From assembly GCA_038216175.1 (NCBI GenBank), contig JBBQQG010000001.1, positions 1-64,000 on the forward strand: 64,000 nucleotides of DNA, read 5' to 3'. The stretch comes from JBBQQG01 sp038216175 (GTDB taxonomy: Bacteria > Patescibacteriota > Saccharimonadia > Saccharimonadales > OMJO01). Below are positions 54,301-62,064 of the stretch, one piece after another. A program made the position numbers and the translations under genes. Within the stretch, counting starts at the first letter, position 1; each line of letters opens with the position of its first letter. The notes under the pieces are model-generated. The model did no database searches. It saw only the letters and a program-made list of their open reading frames with translations, and was not told where the DNA came from.

Positions 54301-54929
54301 TCTTTCATATGAGCGTCTGTTAAACCGAGTGCCCGCATTAATGTAGTAACTGCAATTTTTCTTTTTCGGTCGATTTTAACGAATATAGCACCGGAGGCAG
54401 CTGTTTCGAATTCTAGCCAAGCTCCGCGTCCCGGTATTACTTTGGCACCATATAAGTTGTGCGTTCCATGGGCATCAGATGTAAAGAAAACACCGGCTGA
54501 GCGGATTAGCTGTGACACTACAACACGCTCGGCACCGTTTATTACAAATGTACCGCGGTCGGTCATCCAAGGATAGTCTCCTAGGTATATTTCTTGTTCT
54601 TTTACTTCACCAGTTACTTTATTTGTCAGCTCGACAGTTGCTTTCAGCGGAGCTTCGAAGCTTACGTTATTTTCTCTAGCTTCAGATTCTGGTACTTTAG
54701 GCGGTTCAAACCGGTAGTCTTTAAATGATAATGATAATTTTGTTCCGGTATAGTCGTCGATCGGACTTATTTCGGCAAGCAGTTCACCGAGTCCTTCGTC
54801 TACGAACCACTGGAAAGAGCGGTTTTGATGATCTACCAGGTTTGGCAGGTCGATTACGTCGTCTGTTTTGGTAAAGAACTTGCGCGTCGACGGCGCAATT
54901 TTAGCGGACTTACTTGCAGTTTTAGCCAT
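51351..54929 (-). CDS. rpoB: DNA-directed RNA polymerase subunit beta
   Basis: Catalytic subunit. [20 protein letters not shown] near residue 133, the rifampicin pocket [66 protein letters not shown], and [18 protein letters not shown]; the C-terminal region has [19 protein letters not shown] then an acidic tail. In the rifampicin pocket an Ile replaces Asn at E. coli position 518 (MDQNNP to MDQINP), while D516, H526 and S531 equivalents are unchanged. 1192 aa. 232 nt of leader precede it. The L10/L12 genes are not adjacent. Confidence 0.99.
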   Translation of the reverse strand: [1192 protein letters not shown]

Positions 54930-55161
54930 AAGCTAAGCACTCCCATTACTTCTTACCGGAATCAAATTAAAAGACTTACATCTTAAAAGTTATATTACCG
55001 GCTAATTAAAATAGATTAGTAGATGTTGTAATTTTGCGTGCGAAGATCACTACTCTGGGGTTTTTGGAGCAAATTGTGAACAACAACCGCACTACCCTTT
55101 GTACACTACTTCTTAGTTACTAGTTTGATAGATTTATTTGCTAAAGTCAAGTCTATTATTA

Positions 55162-55917
55162 CTAGATCTTGATTCTATCTTTAAGCCACGGCTTCTTATG
55201 TTCTAAAATTTTAATTAACTGTCCGACCGGTTCTCCAAGGAACATAGTTTGAGGCAACTTATACTTTCCAAACATATGGCCGCCATCAGTTATCTGTTTA
55301 TTTGGAGCGAAGCTTAGTCGACCTAGCCATTCAACCGTTTTCTTGTTAAAAGGAAATTCATAAATCAGTGTTTCCATATCTGGAGGAAAGAAATCTAGAG
55401 CCGACCTAAGTAGGGCTGAGCCGATACCTCTGCTTTGTAGTGGAAAAGTGCTGATTACGTCGGTCGGTCTGACAAATATATTACTAACGTCAGCTAACGA
55501 TTCCCGCGGTATAACTTTAAATAAATCTGTCCTCGGCTGCTCGTTAGCTTTGGCTATACCAACTGTTTTTCGATCGGCGTTTCTGGCGTTTTCTGGCCCT
55601 AATGGCATCCAGGCCTTTAGATATACCGGTTTGCCGACGTTATACTGTGTGATTCCTGGGTCGCGGGACGAGCCTTTTATTCGGTCCAGTTGGGCATTTA
55701 CTAGTTTTGGATCATTTGGATCAACCGATTGTGCGATTTGTTCAGGGCGGTACAAATGTTCAAATTGTTTAGTCCAGGCATCATGCATAACTGACTGGAC
55801 AGCTACGGCATCGTCAATTAAATTTGGTGCATTGGGATCGATAACAGTGACATTAAACGGATGAAGCATTTTATAACTAGCTTCCGGATTGTCATATGAA
55901 TAATTAGCTACTGCCAC
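55162..55917 (-). CDS. GNAT-family N-acetyltransferase, 251 aa
   Basis: Acetyl-CoA-dependent acyltransferase fold. The acetyl-CoA loop is LQSRGIGSALLRSALDFF near residue 160; a long N-terminal part and an ~50-residue C-terminal extension (LPQTMFLGEPVGQLIKILEHKKPWLKDRIKI) exceed a minimal GNAT domain. It starts at GTG behind GAGGAG, whose bases are part of a hairpin (see adjacent entry). 68 nt downstream of clpP on the same strand, with its own promoter. Substrate unknown. Confidence 0.82.
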   Translation of the reverse strand: MAVANYSYDNPEASYKMLHPFNVTVIDPNAPNLIDDAVAVQSVMHDAWTKQFEHLYRPEQIAQSVDPNDPKLVNAQLDRIKGSSRDPGITQYNVGKPVYLKAWMPLGPENARNADRKTVGIAKANEQPRTDLFKVIPRESLADVSNIFVRPTDVISTFPLQSRGIGSALLRSALDFFPPDMETLIYEFPFNKKTVEWLGRLSFAPNKQITDGGHMFGKYKLPQTMFLGEPVGQLIKILEHKKPWLKDRIKI

Positions 55918-55919
55918 AT

Positions 55920-55973
55920 AAATCTCCTCTTAATAAGAGATTTATTATAACAGCTTATTGCATTCTAGTGTAA
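55920..55973 (-). promoter_or_regulatory. promoter and SD-covering hairpin of the GNAT gene
   Basis: On the minus strand: TTACAC (55973-55968), 18-bp spacer, TATAAT (55949-55944). Just after it a perfect 7-bp inverted repeat, AAATCTC/GAGATTT (55943-55937 with 55926-55920), overlaps the Shine-Dalgarno GAGGAG (55929-55924). A folded leader would hide half the ribosome-binding site. Confidence 0.55.
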
Positions 55974-55985
55974 TACTTAGCCCAG

Positions 55986-56576
55986 TTACGGCTTTATAAC
56001 GTGATCAACGACGCCGTATTTTTTAGCTTCTTCGGCTGGCATCCAATAATCGCGTTCCATGTCGTCTTGAATCTGCTTGACGGTTTTTCCTGTGTTTTTT
56101 GCCATAATCTCATTTAGTCGGTGTTTGATTCTTAAAGATTCTTTGAGATCGATTTCCATATCGGTAACTTTACCTCGTGTACCGCTGCTTGGCTGGTGAA
56201 TCATAACAGTACCGTTTGGTAGAATTGAGCGTTTGTCTTTAGCACCTGAACTAAGTAGAAATGCCGCTGCACTAGCCTGCACGCCGATTCCGACTGTTTG
56301 GATATCGGCTTTAACAAACTGCATTGTGTCATAAATCGCCAGTGCATCGTAGACACTTCCTCCGGGACTATTGATATAAAGATAGATGTCTTTTTTAGAG
56401 TCTTGGTTATCTAAAAATAGCAGCTGGGCTACGATTAAGTTGGCTGTGTGCTCGTTAACGTCGGTACCTAAAAAGATTATCCGGTCTTTTAGCAGTCTCG
56501 AATAAATATCATATGCCCGTTCGACGCGGCCTTCGTTTTCTATAACAGTTGGTATCAAAATTGAATTACTTGGCAT
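55986..56576 (-). CDS. clpP: ATP-dependent Clp protease proteolytic subunit
   Basis: Serine peptidase forming the Clp chamber. Catalytic Ser in [18 protein letters not shown] near residue 93, His in [11 protein letters not shown] near 118, and Asp in [21 protein letters not shown] near 171. [21 protein letters not shown] is the family hallmark. 196 aa. The Met of the usual ASM motif at the Ser is Ala. Transcribed from a promoter overlapped by a CIRCE element. Confidence 0.97.
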   Translation of the reverse strand: MPSNSILIPTVIENEGRVERAYDIYSRLLKDRIIFLGTDVNEHTANLIVAQLLFLDNQDSKKDIYLYINSPGGSVYDALAIYDTMQFVKADIQTVGIGVQASAAAFLLSSGAKDKRSILPNGTVMIHQPSSGTRGKVTDMEIDLKESLRIKHRLNEIMAKNTGKTVKQIQDDMERDYWMPAEEAKKYGVVDHVIKP

Positions 56577-56598
56577 TATTGCCCTCCTTGTAATTACT

Positions 56599-56637
56599 AT
56601 GATACTAAAACTAGCACTCTCAAGTCAAGAGTGCTAA
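56599..56637 (-). promoter_or_regulatory. CIRCE operator and sigma70 promoter of clpP
   Basis: Inverted repeat TTAGCACTC-N9-GAGTGCTAG (plus strand: CTAGCACTC 56611-56619, GAGTGCTAA 56629-56637, 9-nt spacer), matching the CIRCE consensus except the last base. On the minus strand a -35 box TTGACT (56628-56623) lies in the spacer and TATCAT (56604-56599) is 18 bp away, so HrcA bound here would block RNA polymerase. The clpP ATG is 22 nt past the -10 box, behind AAGGAGGG. Confidence 0.92.
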
Positions 56638-56646
56638 TTTAAAATG

Positions 56647-56901
56647 TTAACTGTCTTTTTGATGTCCAATTCGGCTGCCAATTGCACCGGCAGCAACGAG
56701 AATTAGCGCACCGATTCCGAATGTTGGCAGTACTTCTGCTATATGATTTGTCGCAATTTCTATTACTTCAGTCGTTAAAAAACTAATGCCAACGGCAGCT
56801 ACAGTTACACCTGCGCCTAATTTAATTAAATGGTTTCTGTTGTCATGGTGTTCGACTTGCAGGCGTCTAGTATTTTCGACAGATTCGTTAAATGTATTCA
56901 T
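56647..56901 (-). CDS. small membrane protein, 84 aa
   Basis: No family recognised. Soluble polar N-terminus with an unusual His/Asn-rich stretch (VEHHDNRNHL), then two hydrophobic segments, about 29-47 (LGAGVTVAAVGISFLTTEV) and 57-76 (LPTFGIGALILVAAGAIGS), separated by an EIATNHIAEV loop; the C-terminus is cytoplasmic basic. It ends 10 nt before the CIRCE element, between tig (12 nt upstream) and clpP. May share a transcript with tig. Confidence 0.7.
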   Translation of the reverse strand: MNTFNESVENTRRLQVEHHDNRNHLIKLGAGVTVAAVGISFLTTEVIEIATNHIAEVLPTFGIGALILVAAGAIGSRIGHQKDS

Positions 56902-56913
56902 ATTTTGTAATAA

Positions 56914-58188
56914 TTAACTATATGACCGTAGTTTATCTAGAGTTTTCTCGGTAAGCAGTCTAGAAGCGATATCTCGCCTTGCTTCCGGCTTTTCGAGCTC
57001 AGCCTGCATCGGCTGATCTTTATATTGACCTTTTAGTAGCTGCATTCTGATTTCTAATTCCTCAGGTGTTACAGTCAGTTTTTCTTGTTCGGCAATCTCA
57101 GACAAAACCAGTCCGGCTTTTACTCGTTCTTTAGCTCCCGGCTCTAGTTCTTTTTTTAGCTCGTCTTCAGTTTTACCTTCTTCAGCTAAATATTCTGGGA
57201 AGGTCTGGCCGCGGTAGGTTAGGTTCTGTTTTAGTTCAGCTAGCGTTCTTTCGATTTGTTCGTCGATCAGTACCTGCGGCACAGTCGCTTTACTTTGCTC
57301 GGTGATTTGTTTTACTAGTTCAGCTTCGTGATTTCCATCGGCTTCATTTTGTCTTTCTATTTTAAGCTGGGTTTTAATATCTGTTTTTAGCTCTTTAACT
57401 GTTTTAAATGGTCCGGCTTTAGTTGCAAACTCATCATTAACTTCTGGTGGGATGACTTCATTAATCTGATTTACAGTAATTGTAAAAGTGACGTCTTTAG
57501 ATGCCAGTGCTTTTACGCCGTAGTCTTTGGGAAACTTTATTGTAAAAGTTTTAAGCTCGCTTGGCATAAGCCCAATAACTTCATCTTCAAATCCCGGTAT
57601 AAAAGAATTGCTGCCTAGAACTAACGTATAATCTTTGCCGTCGGCGCCGTTTATAGCTTTTCCGTCTTTGTCGACCCCTTTAAAATCTAGTGTCACTTCA
57701 TCGCCGTTCTTTGCTGCCCGTGTTACCGGCTTTTTTTCACCTAACTGTTTTTGGAGTGATTCAACTACGTTGTCAACATCTTTTTCGGTAATCTTAACCT
57801 CGGTTTTTTCAACCTTTATTGCCTTATAGTCGGGCAGAACTACTTTTCCAAGTACTGATACTTCTGCGTCAAATTCTAAAATAGTATAAGGCACGAACTT
57901 TTTTAGATTTACTACCGGGCGGTCGACCGGTCGCAGCTTTACTTCAGCAGCGGCTGCCTGGTATAAGTGATTGACTGCTTCTTCTAGAAATTCTGTTTGC
58001 AATGCCTGCTGGTCGACGTTTTTCTCGACCATAGATATTGGTGCTTTGCCTTCTCTAAAGCCAGGAAGTTTTACCTTATCGACAAAGTGCGTTAGTACGT
58101 GGTCTTTAAGTGAAATAATTTCAGCTAGGTCAGCTACAATTATTAGCTTCACTTTTGAATCAGAAATAGTTTCCTTTGTCACCTTCAT
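56914..58188 (-). CDS. tig: trigger factor chaperone
   Basis: Ribosome-associated chaperone and peptidyl-prolyl isomerase. N-terminal ribosome-binding motif GFREGKAPISMVEK (around residue 43, GFRxGKxP signature), FKBP-type PPIase domain at ~155-235 (GDEVTLDFKGVDKDGKAI..., SFIPGFEDEVIGLMPSELKTFTIKFPKDYG), and the C-terminal helical arms (ERTLAELKQNLTYRGQTFPEYLAEEGKTEDELKKE). 424 aa. tig next to clpP is a common arrangement; clpX does not follow here. Confidence 0.96.
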   Translation of the reverse strand: MKVTKETISDSKVKLIIVADLAEIISLKDHVLTHFVDKVKLPGFREGKAPISMVEKNVDQQALQTEFLEEAVNHLYQAAAAEVKLRPVDRPVVNLKKFVPYTILEFDAEVSVLGKVVLPDYKAIKVEKTEVKITEKDVDNVVESLQKQLGEKKPVTRAAKNGDEVTLDFKGVDKDGKAINGADGKDYTLVLGSNSFIPGFEDEVIGLMPSELKTFTIKFPKDYGVKALASKDVTFTITVNQINEVIPPEVNDEFATKAGPFKTVKELKTDIKTQLKIERQNEADGNHEAELVKQITEQSKATVPQVLIDEQIERTLAELKQNLTYRGQTFPEYLAEEGKTEDELKKELEPGAKERVKAGLVLSEIAEQEKLTVTPEELEIRMQLLKGQYKDQPMQAELEKPEARRDIASRLLTEKTLDKLRSYS

Positions 58189-58230
58189 AGAAGGATATGC
58201 TAACAGACTGACTCGTTTTTTTCCAGTAGA

Positions 58231-58683
58231 TTAGCGTGATAAAACTGGCACAAGGAGATAGGTTGCGCCAATAAACCAGATAAATTCAAATATCCAACCA
58301 TATGCCCGCTCGCCCCATTGAATCCAAGATAAAAATCTAATTAAAGGATACTTTTTCTTTGCTTTTTTACGCCTTAGCTCGTCAATCCAATAAGGTAGCC
58401 AAAGCAGATCTGGGCTGGCCGCTACTACTCCGCAGATTAATAATAAAAACCAGTGCGTCGGTATAGCAAATAAAACAGTTAGAAGCACAATTAGTGCGAC
58501 AATTGCGTCACTTGCTACAATTAACTTAAATTTGGACGATCTATGGGGTAGCTTGTCGTCGCCGTAATGAGGCAAACTATCTAAAACTAAATGGGAGGCT
58601 AGTGCTAACGGTATTGCTACTAAAGGATGTGGGTAGGCAGCGGCCACTAATATTCCGGTTATCGTGTGATTTGTGGCTGTCAC
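58231..58683 (-). CDS. YdjM-like membrane protein, putative metal-dependent hydrolase
   Basis: Integral membrane protein of the YdjM/LexA-regulated hydrolase-like family (DUF457-like). TATNHTITGILVAAAYPHP at the N-terminus, ASHLVLDSLPHYGD near residue 30 and ASPDLLW near 90 provide His and Asp residues typical of the metal centre; four hydrophobic segments follow the family topology. 150 aa, starting at GTG with a 4-nt overlap (GTGA) with hisS upstream. The family's substrate is not known. Confidence 0.75.
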   Translation of the reverse strand: MTATNHTITGILVAAAYPHPLVAIPLALASHLVLDSLPHYGDDKLPHRSSKFKLIVASDAIVALIVLLTVLFAIPTHWFLLLICGVVAASPDLLWLPYWIDELRRKKAKKKYPLIRFLSWIQWGERAYGWIFEFIWFIGATYLLVPVLSR

Positions 58684-59987
58684 CCTTTACGGTAATCCTT
58701 GACGATACTGACGATTCGCTCGAGACCATGTGTTTCTTCATTGCTGGTTGTTAAATCTTTAATTACGTACTGCTCGCTGGTTAGTTCTTTTTCACCTATA
58801 AACAGCGCATATTTTAGCTGCTTTTTAACTGCCGTTTTAATTTGCTTTTCTGTTTTTTGATCAGGACCGCCGATTGCTACGTTCAGTCCCATTTGCCGAA
58901 GCTCACTTGCTACACCGAGCGCCCTCTGATAGACGTCCCCGATAAAGACAACGAATATATCTGTTTCTACTGTAATTTCCGGCATTAATTCGTGTAGTTC
59001 TAAGAAATTAGATAGTGTTACGTCGCCCATTCCAAAACCGACTATCGGTACCGGCTCAACACCAAACATGCCAATTAGTCCTTCGTATCTACCTCCGCCG
59101 AACATACTGCGGTTATTGTCTGGGTGATTATCGAATACCTCGAAAACTATATCGGTATAGTAATCGAATCCGCGCATTAATGTTGGATCGAATTCTGAGT
59201 TTTGTATGCCGGCAGTACCAAGCATTTGAAGTAACGTATCTAATTCTTTGGCTGATTCATGATCTTTTATACTTTCTGGCAAGTCATCAAGATTTGTAGC
59301 CTTTAAATATTCAAATAACATCTCCGGTTCGTTTTTTTCTCTTTGCGACGGATTAAATATAGAGTCTACTTGGCCACTAAACTGAACGAAATCCATTTTA
59401 TGCATTTTATCTATTAATCTTATTAACGTAGTCGATTGGACTTCATCTAGTCCAAGAATGTCTTTTATGAATGTATTTATTAGCTTTCGGCTATTAATCT
59501 TTATTGTATACATATCGCGTTTTGCTTTAAACGCTTTCATAATGGCATCACTGACTTGTATTATTTCAAAATCTGCTTCTATACCTTTAATACCAAATAG
59601 ATCAACATTGAGTTGCCAGAACTCACGAAGCCTGCCTCTTTGAGGCCTTTCATAGCGCCACATGTTAGGAATTGAGTACCAGCGTAGTGGATAAGGTAGT
59701 TCTTGCCTTTTAGCTGCGACCATTCGGCTAACAGTAGGAGTCATTTCTGTTCTGATTGTTACAGAACGTCCACCGCGGTCTTCAAATGTGTATGTTTGTT
59801 CGTTTACTATTTCATCACTTGTTTTCGACGCAAATAGTTCAGTCGGTTCAAGTATAGGAGCGTCGTATTCTTCATAACCGAATCTCTCGACTGTTTCTCG
59901 CATTACTTTAAACAGATATTTTTGTAGACGTTTATCTTCAGGATAATAGTCTCTAGCACCTTTATATGGTTGTGTTGATAATGCCAT
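58680..59987 (-). CDS. hisS: histidyl-tRNA synthetase
   Basis: Class IIa synthetase charging tRNA-His. KGARDYYPEDKRLQKYLFKVM at the N-terminus, EPTELFASKTSDEIVNEQTYTFEDRGGRSVTIRTEMTPTVSRMVAA (motif 2 region), RPQRGRLREFWQLNVDLFG, GFDYYTDIVFEVF and the motif 3 segment GGRYEGLIGMFG, and C-terminal anticodon-binding domain (DIFVVFIGD...LRQMGLNVAI). I start it at ATG 59987 (MALSTQ); the frame's earlier ATG adds 38 residues without family similarity. About 435 aa. Confidence 0.97.
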   Translation of the reverse strand: MALSTQPYKGARDYYPEDKRLQKYLFKVMRETVERFGYEEYDAPILEPTELFASKTSDEIVNEQTYTFEDRGGRSVTIRTEMTPTVSRMVAAKRQELPYPLRWYSIPNMWRYERPQRGRLREFWQLNVDLFGIKGIEADFEIIQVSDAIMKAFKAKRDMYTIKINSRKLINTFIKDILGLDEVQSTTLIRLIDKMHKMDFVQFSGQVDSIFNPSQREKNEPEMLFEYLKATNLDDLPESIKDHESAKELDTLLQMLGTAGIQNSEFDPTLMRGFDYYTDIVFEVFDNHPDNNRSMFGGGRYEGLIGMFGVEPVPIVGFGMGDVTLSNFLELHELMPEITVETDIFVVFIGDVYQRALGVASELRQMGLNVAIGGPDQKTEKQIKTAVKKQLKYALFIGEKELTSEQYVIKDLTTSNEETHGLERIVSIVKDYRKG

Positions 59988-60377
59988 GGTTAGTCTTAAT
60001 ACATATTGTATATATAAATGTATAAGCTTCAAAATGGATAGTTGGCTATCAGAATAAATTACAGTAATCAAAAATACGGGGTGCTGTCCTTGATATTGCA
60101 CTATTAAATAATTATGACCCAGTTGTTGCCAAGCTATAGAAGTATTACTTGAGTCACAGTTTATCTGTGTAGTACTATTACGCAGATCAAAGCTTTCCTT
60201 ACAAGTAAGAGTAAATTACCGTTAAAAGATTACGAAGAAAGTGACTCATCTTTCAGTAGATCTAAAGCACTTTTTCGTGACCCTAAGCTATTCGGTTTAT
60301 AAGGAAATAGTAGGAGAGGTTACTAGATGGAATGAGATTTTTAAAGGCTCTAAATACTCACTTTCATAACAGAACAA
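59988..60377. other. 390-bp gap without a confident gene
   Basis: No RNA gene, repeat or terminator was found. A plus-strand open stretch without a start codon (about 60159-60302, ending RSKALFRDPKLFGL) may be remnant coding sequence or chance. The gap separates hisS from the accessory segment and probably holds the hisS promoter. Confidence 0.4.
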
Positions 60378-61418
60378 TCATAAAACAAAATATATTCTGC
60401 TACTTTCTGGGTTTGATATTACCCACTTCATTATTATACCTTTTTCATTCTCCCATTTTAGTAATTGTGGCATTTTGAAGAATACACCTTCATCAAGAGG
60501 TATATTAGGAAACGGATTATGGAACACTTGCATTTGAAAACTAGATTTTTCCCTTAACGAGCAATACAGAACCGCACTTAGTCCTGTCCGCTTCCCAAAC
60601 CATTCCAGATTCTCGTCCTTGCTTGGTGTGAAATGTCCGCTTCTGTCTTTATGCCACATCGGCGGATTATCATGATCTCCAAAGGTAATCATATCTCTAC
60701 CAAATAGCGTTCTATCAATAGTGGTTTCACTCATTCGAATACGCCCAACCCCGTCAGCAATCATAACTATTAGCGGAAGTTTAGTTTTTTTAGAGCTATA
60801 TTTATTAGCTTTATCATCTAGAACTGATTTAATTCTGTCTGAATAATCAGGCACAGCTCCACCAACGTCCATAACTGAAAGTACACAACCACCAGTAGGT
60901 TTAGGTGCGTCAATAATCGCTTGGACCTTAAGAGAAAGACTATGATGACCGAAGTTCATCTCATACCGTTTTGAAGTGTTAGTAGTATCGAGTTTATCAA
61001 CCCAGTCCTTCACCATTTTCGCCACAACCTTAAGTTTGACCTTGTCGTTTGGGTTAATCAAATAGTGTAAGTCTAGCTTAAATGGAGTAGAGATTGCGCT
61101 TATCGCCTCTGTTACTTCCTGCACCTTCTTGTTAGATGTTTTTATATCTTTGCTATCCATTGTGGTTGCGACTTCAAGAATAAACTTATATCCAGATTTT
61201 GTTGTAACTAGAAAGTCAGGATTTTTACCAGTGACGACTTTTGGCTCATATTCGATTGTCCAGCCTTCTTCAAGACAATATTGATGGGTGACTAATTCAT
61301 AGAGGGTAGGTATAAATACCTCATCTTCCAGACTTTTTAACTTGTTTTTAAACTTTGGCTTATGTTCTTCTGGTAGATTTTTATACCATTTCTCGATTAA
61401 TTGTCTTAACAGACGCAA
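60378..61418 (-). CDS. PD-(D/E)XK nuclease-like protein, 346 aa
   Basis: Probable DNA endonuclease-fold protein of unknown role. Near residue 65-85 the core reads GKNPDFLVTTKSGYKFILEVAT, matching the PD-x(n)-E-x-x pattern of restriction-endonuclease-like enzymes; the Lys of ExK is Ala here, with Thr next. Upstream, LYELVTHQYCLEEGWTIEYEPKV fits the preceding helix-strand. The rest is not recognised (DVGGAVPDYSDRIKSVLDDKANKYS, FGRDMITFGDHDNPPMW). No methylase or specificity gene is next to it. Base composition and its position over a truncated gene point to acquisition. Confidence 0.65.
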   Translation of the reverse strand: MRLLRQLIEKWYKNLPEEHKPKFKNKLKSLEDEVFIPTLYELVTHQYCLEEGWTIEYEPKVVTGKNPDFLVTTKSGYKFILEVATTMDSKDIKTSNKKVQEVTEAISAISTPFKLDLHYLINPNDKVKLKVVAKMVKDWVDKLDTTNTSKRYEMNFGHHSLSLKVQAIIDAPKPTGGCVLSVMDVGGAVPDYSDRIKSVLDDKANKYSSKKTKLPLIVMIADGVGRIRMSETTIDRTLFGRDMITFGDHDNPPMWHKDRSGHFTPSKDENLEWFGKRTGLSAVLYCSLREKSSFQMQVFHNPFPNIPLDEGVFFKMPQLLKWENEKGIIMKWVISNPESSRIYFVL

Positions 61419-61690
61419 ATGATGAACAGTTCAAAGAGTATAACCTAGCTAGATCCCCTTATGAGATTTTTACTCTAAAACATGATCCAGAGAAGACTGA
61501 TCCAGCTTACTATAACAAGCTGCTCAATCATTATGGCTTTAGAGTTGAGGATGTCATTTACTTTGAACACAACGTTGCCGCTGTTAAGAGCGCAGTATCT
61601 GTAGGAATTAAGACGTACTTCTACGATCATACTAAAGCTGACTTAGGTGCACTCAAGCAGTTTATAGATGTAAACCTTACTGATGGCTGA
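61395..61690 (+). pseudogene. C-terminal fragment of a HAD-like hydrolase
   Basis: The open frame carries LIVLTDANDEQF (motif II region), LKHDPEKTDPAYYNKLLNHYGF and VIYFEHNVAAVKSAVSVGIKTYFYD, the C-terminal half of a HAD-family protein. The catalytic N-terminal motif is missing, and the place where it should be is the antisense start of the nuclease gene at 60378. Motif IV has EHN where DDN is usual. The fragment is likely what remained after an insertion or deletion. Confidence 0.6.
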
Positions 61691-62064
61691 GTTGTATCAA
61701 ATTGACGGTATATCTGGTACCGGAAAGACCTCATTGGCTGTAGAGTTGACCGGTAGAGGCTACGACGCTGTTGACTCCGACGGATCGTTTGGATATTTTG
61801 GTAACTCAAAAACAGGTCTGCCGACAGACGAGAAAACACAAATGAACTGGATTTGGTAAATGGCAGAGGATCTGTCTAACCGTAGTTCTGATTTATTTGA
61901 GTTCCCTGAAAAACTCGAATAAATACTTGAGCGTTTACATAAGCAATACCGACTTGGAATTGTAACTAGTCGTATTAAAGCTGGAATGGATGATGTGTTT
62001 AGCGCCTGTAATAAAAAGATGTGGAGCACATTACAACTGCTTCGTAACTGAAGAGGTATATCTG
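61683..62064 (+). pseudogene. decayed P-loop kinase and HAD-like remnant
   Basis: An ATG at 61683 opens MAELYQIDGISGTGKTSLAVEL, a Walker A kinase-like start, but in-frame TAA codons occur at 61857-61859 and 61920-61922. Beyond them the frame reads ILERLHKQYRLGIVTSRIKAGMDDVF, a HAD motif II region, and a frame shift near 62008 continues it as HYNCFVTEEV. The two gene ends overlap by 8 nt, so this was a working unit before decay. Minus-strand sortase begins right after. Confidence 0.65.

Noticed and set aside
55018..55161. rpoB promoter candidate at TTGACT in the minus-strand leader
   Set aside because: No -10 box with a spacing of 16-19 bp follows it.
61683..61922. Use of recoded stop codons (genetic code 25) to rescue the kinase frame
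   Set aside because: The interrupting codons are TAA, and TGA is used as a stop in many genes here, so code 11 applies.
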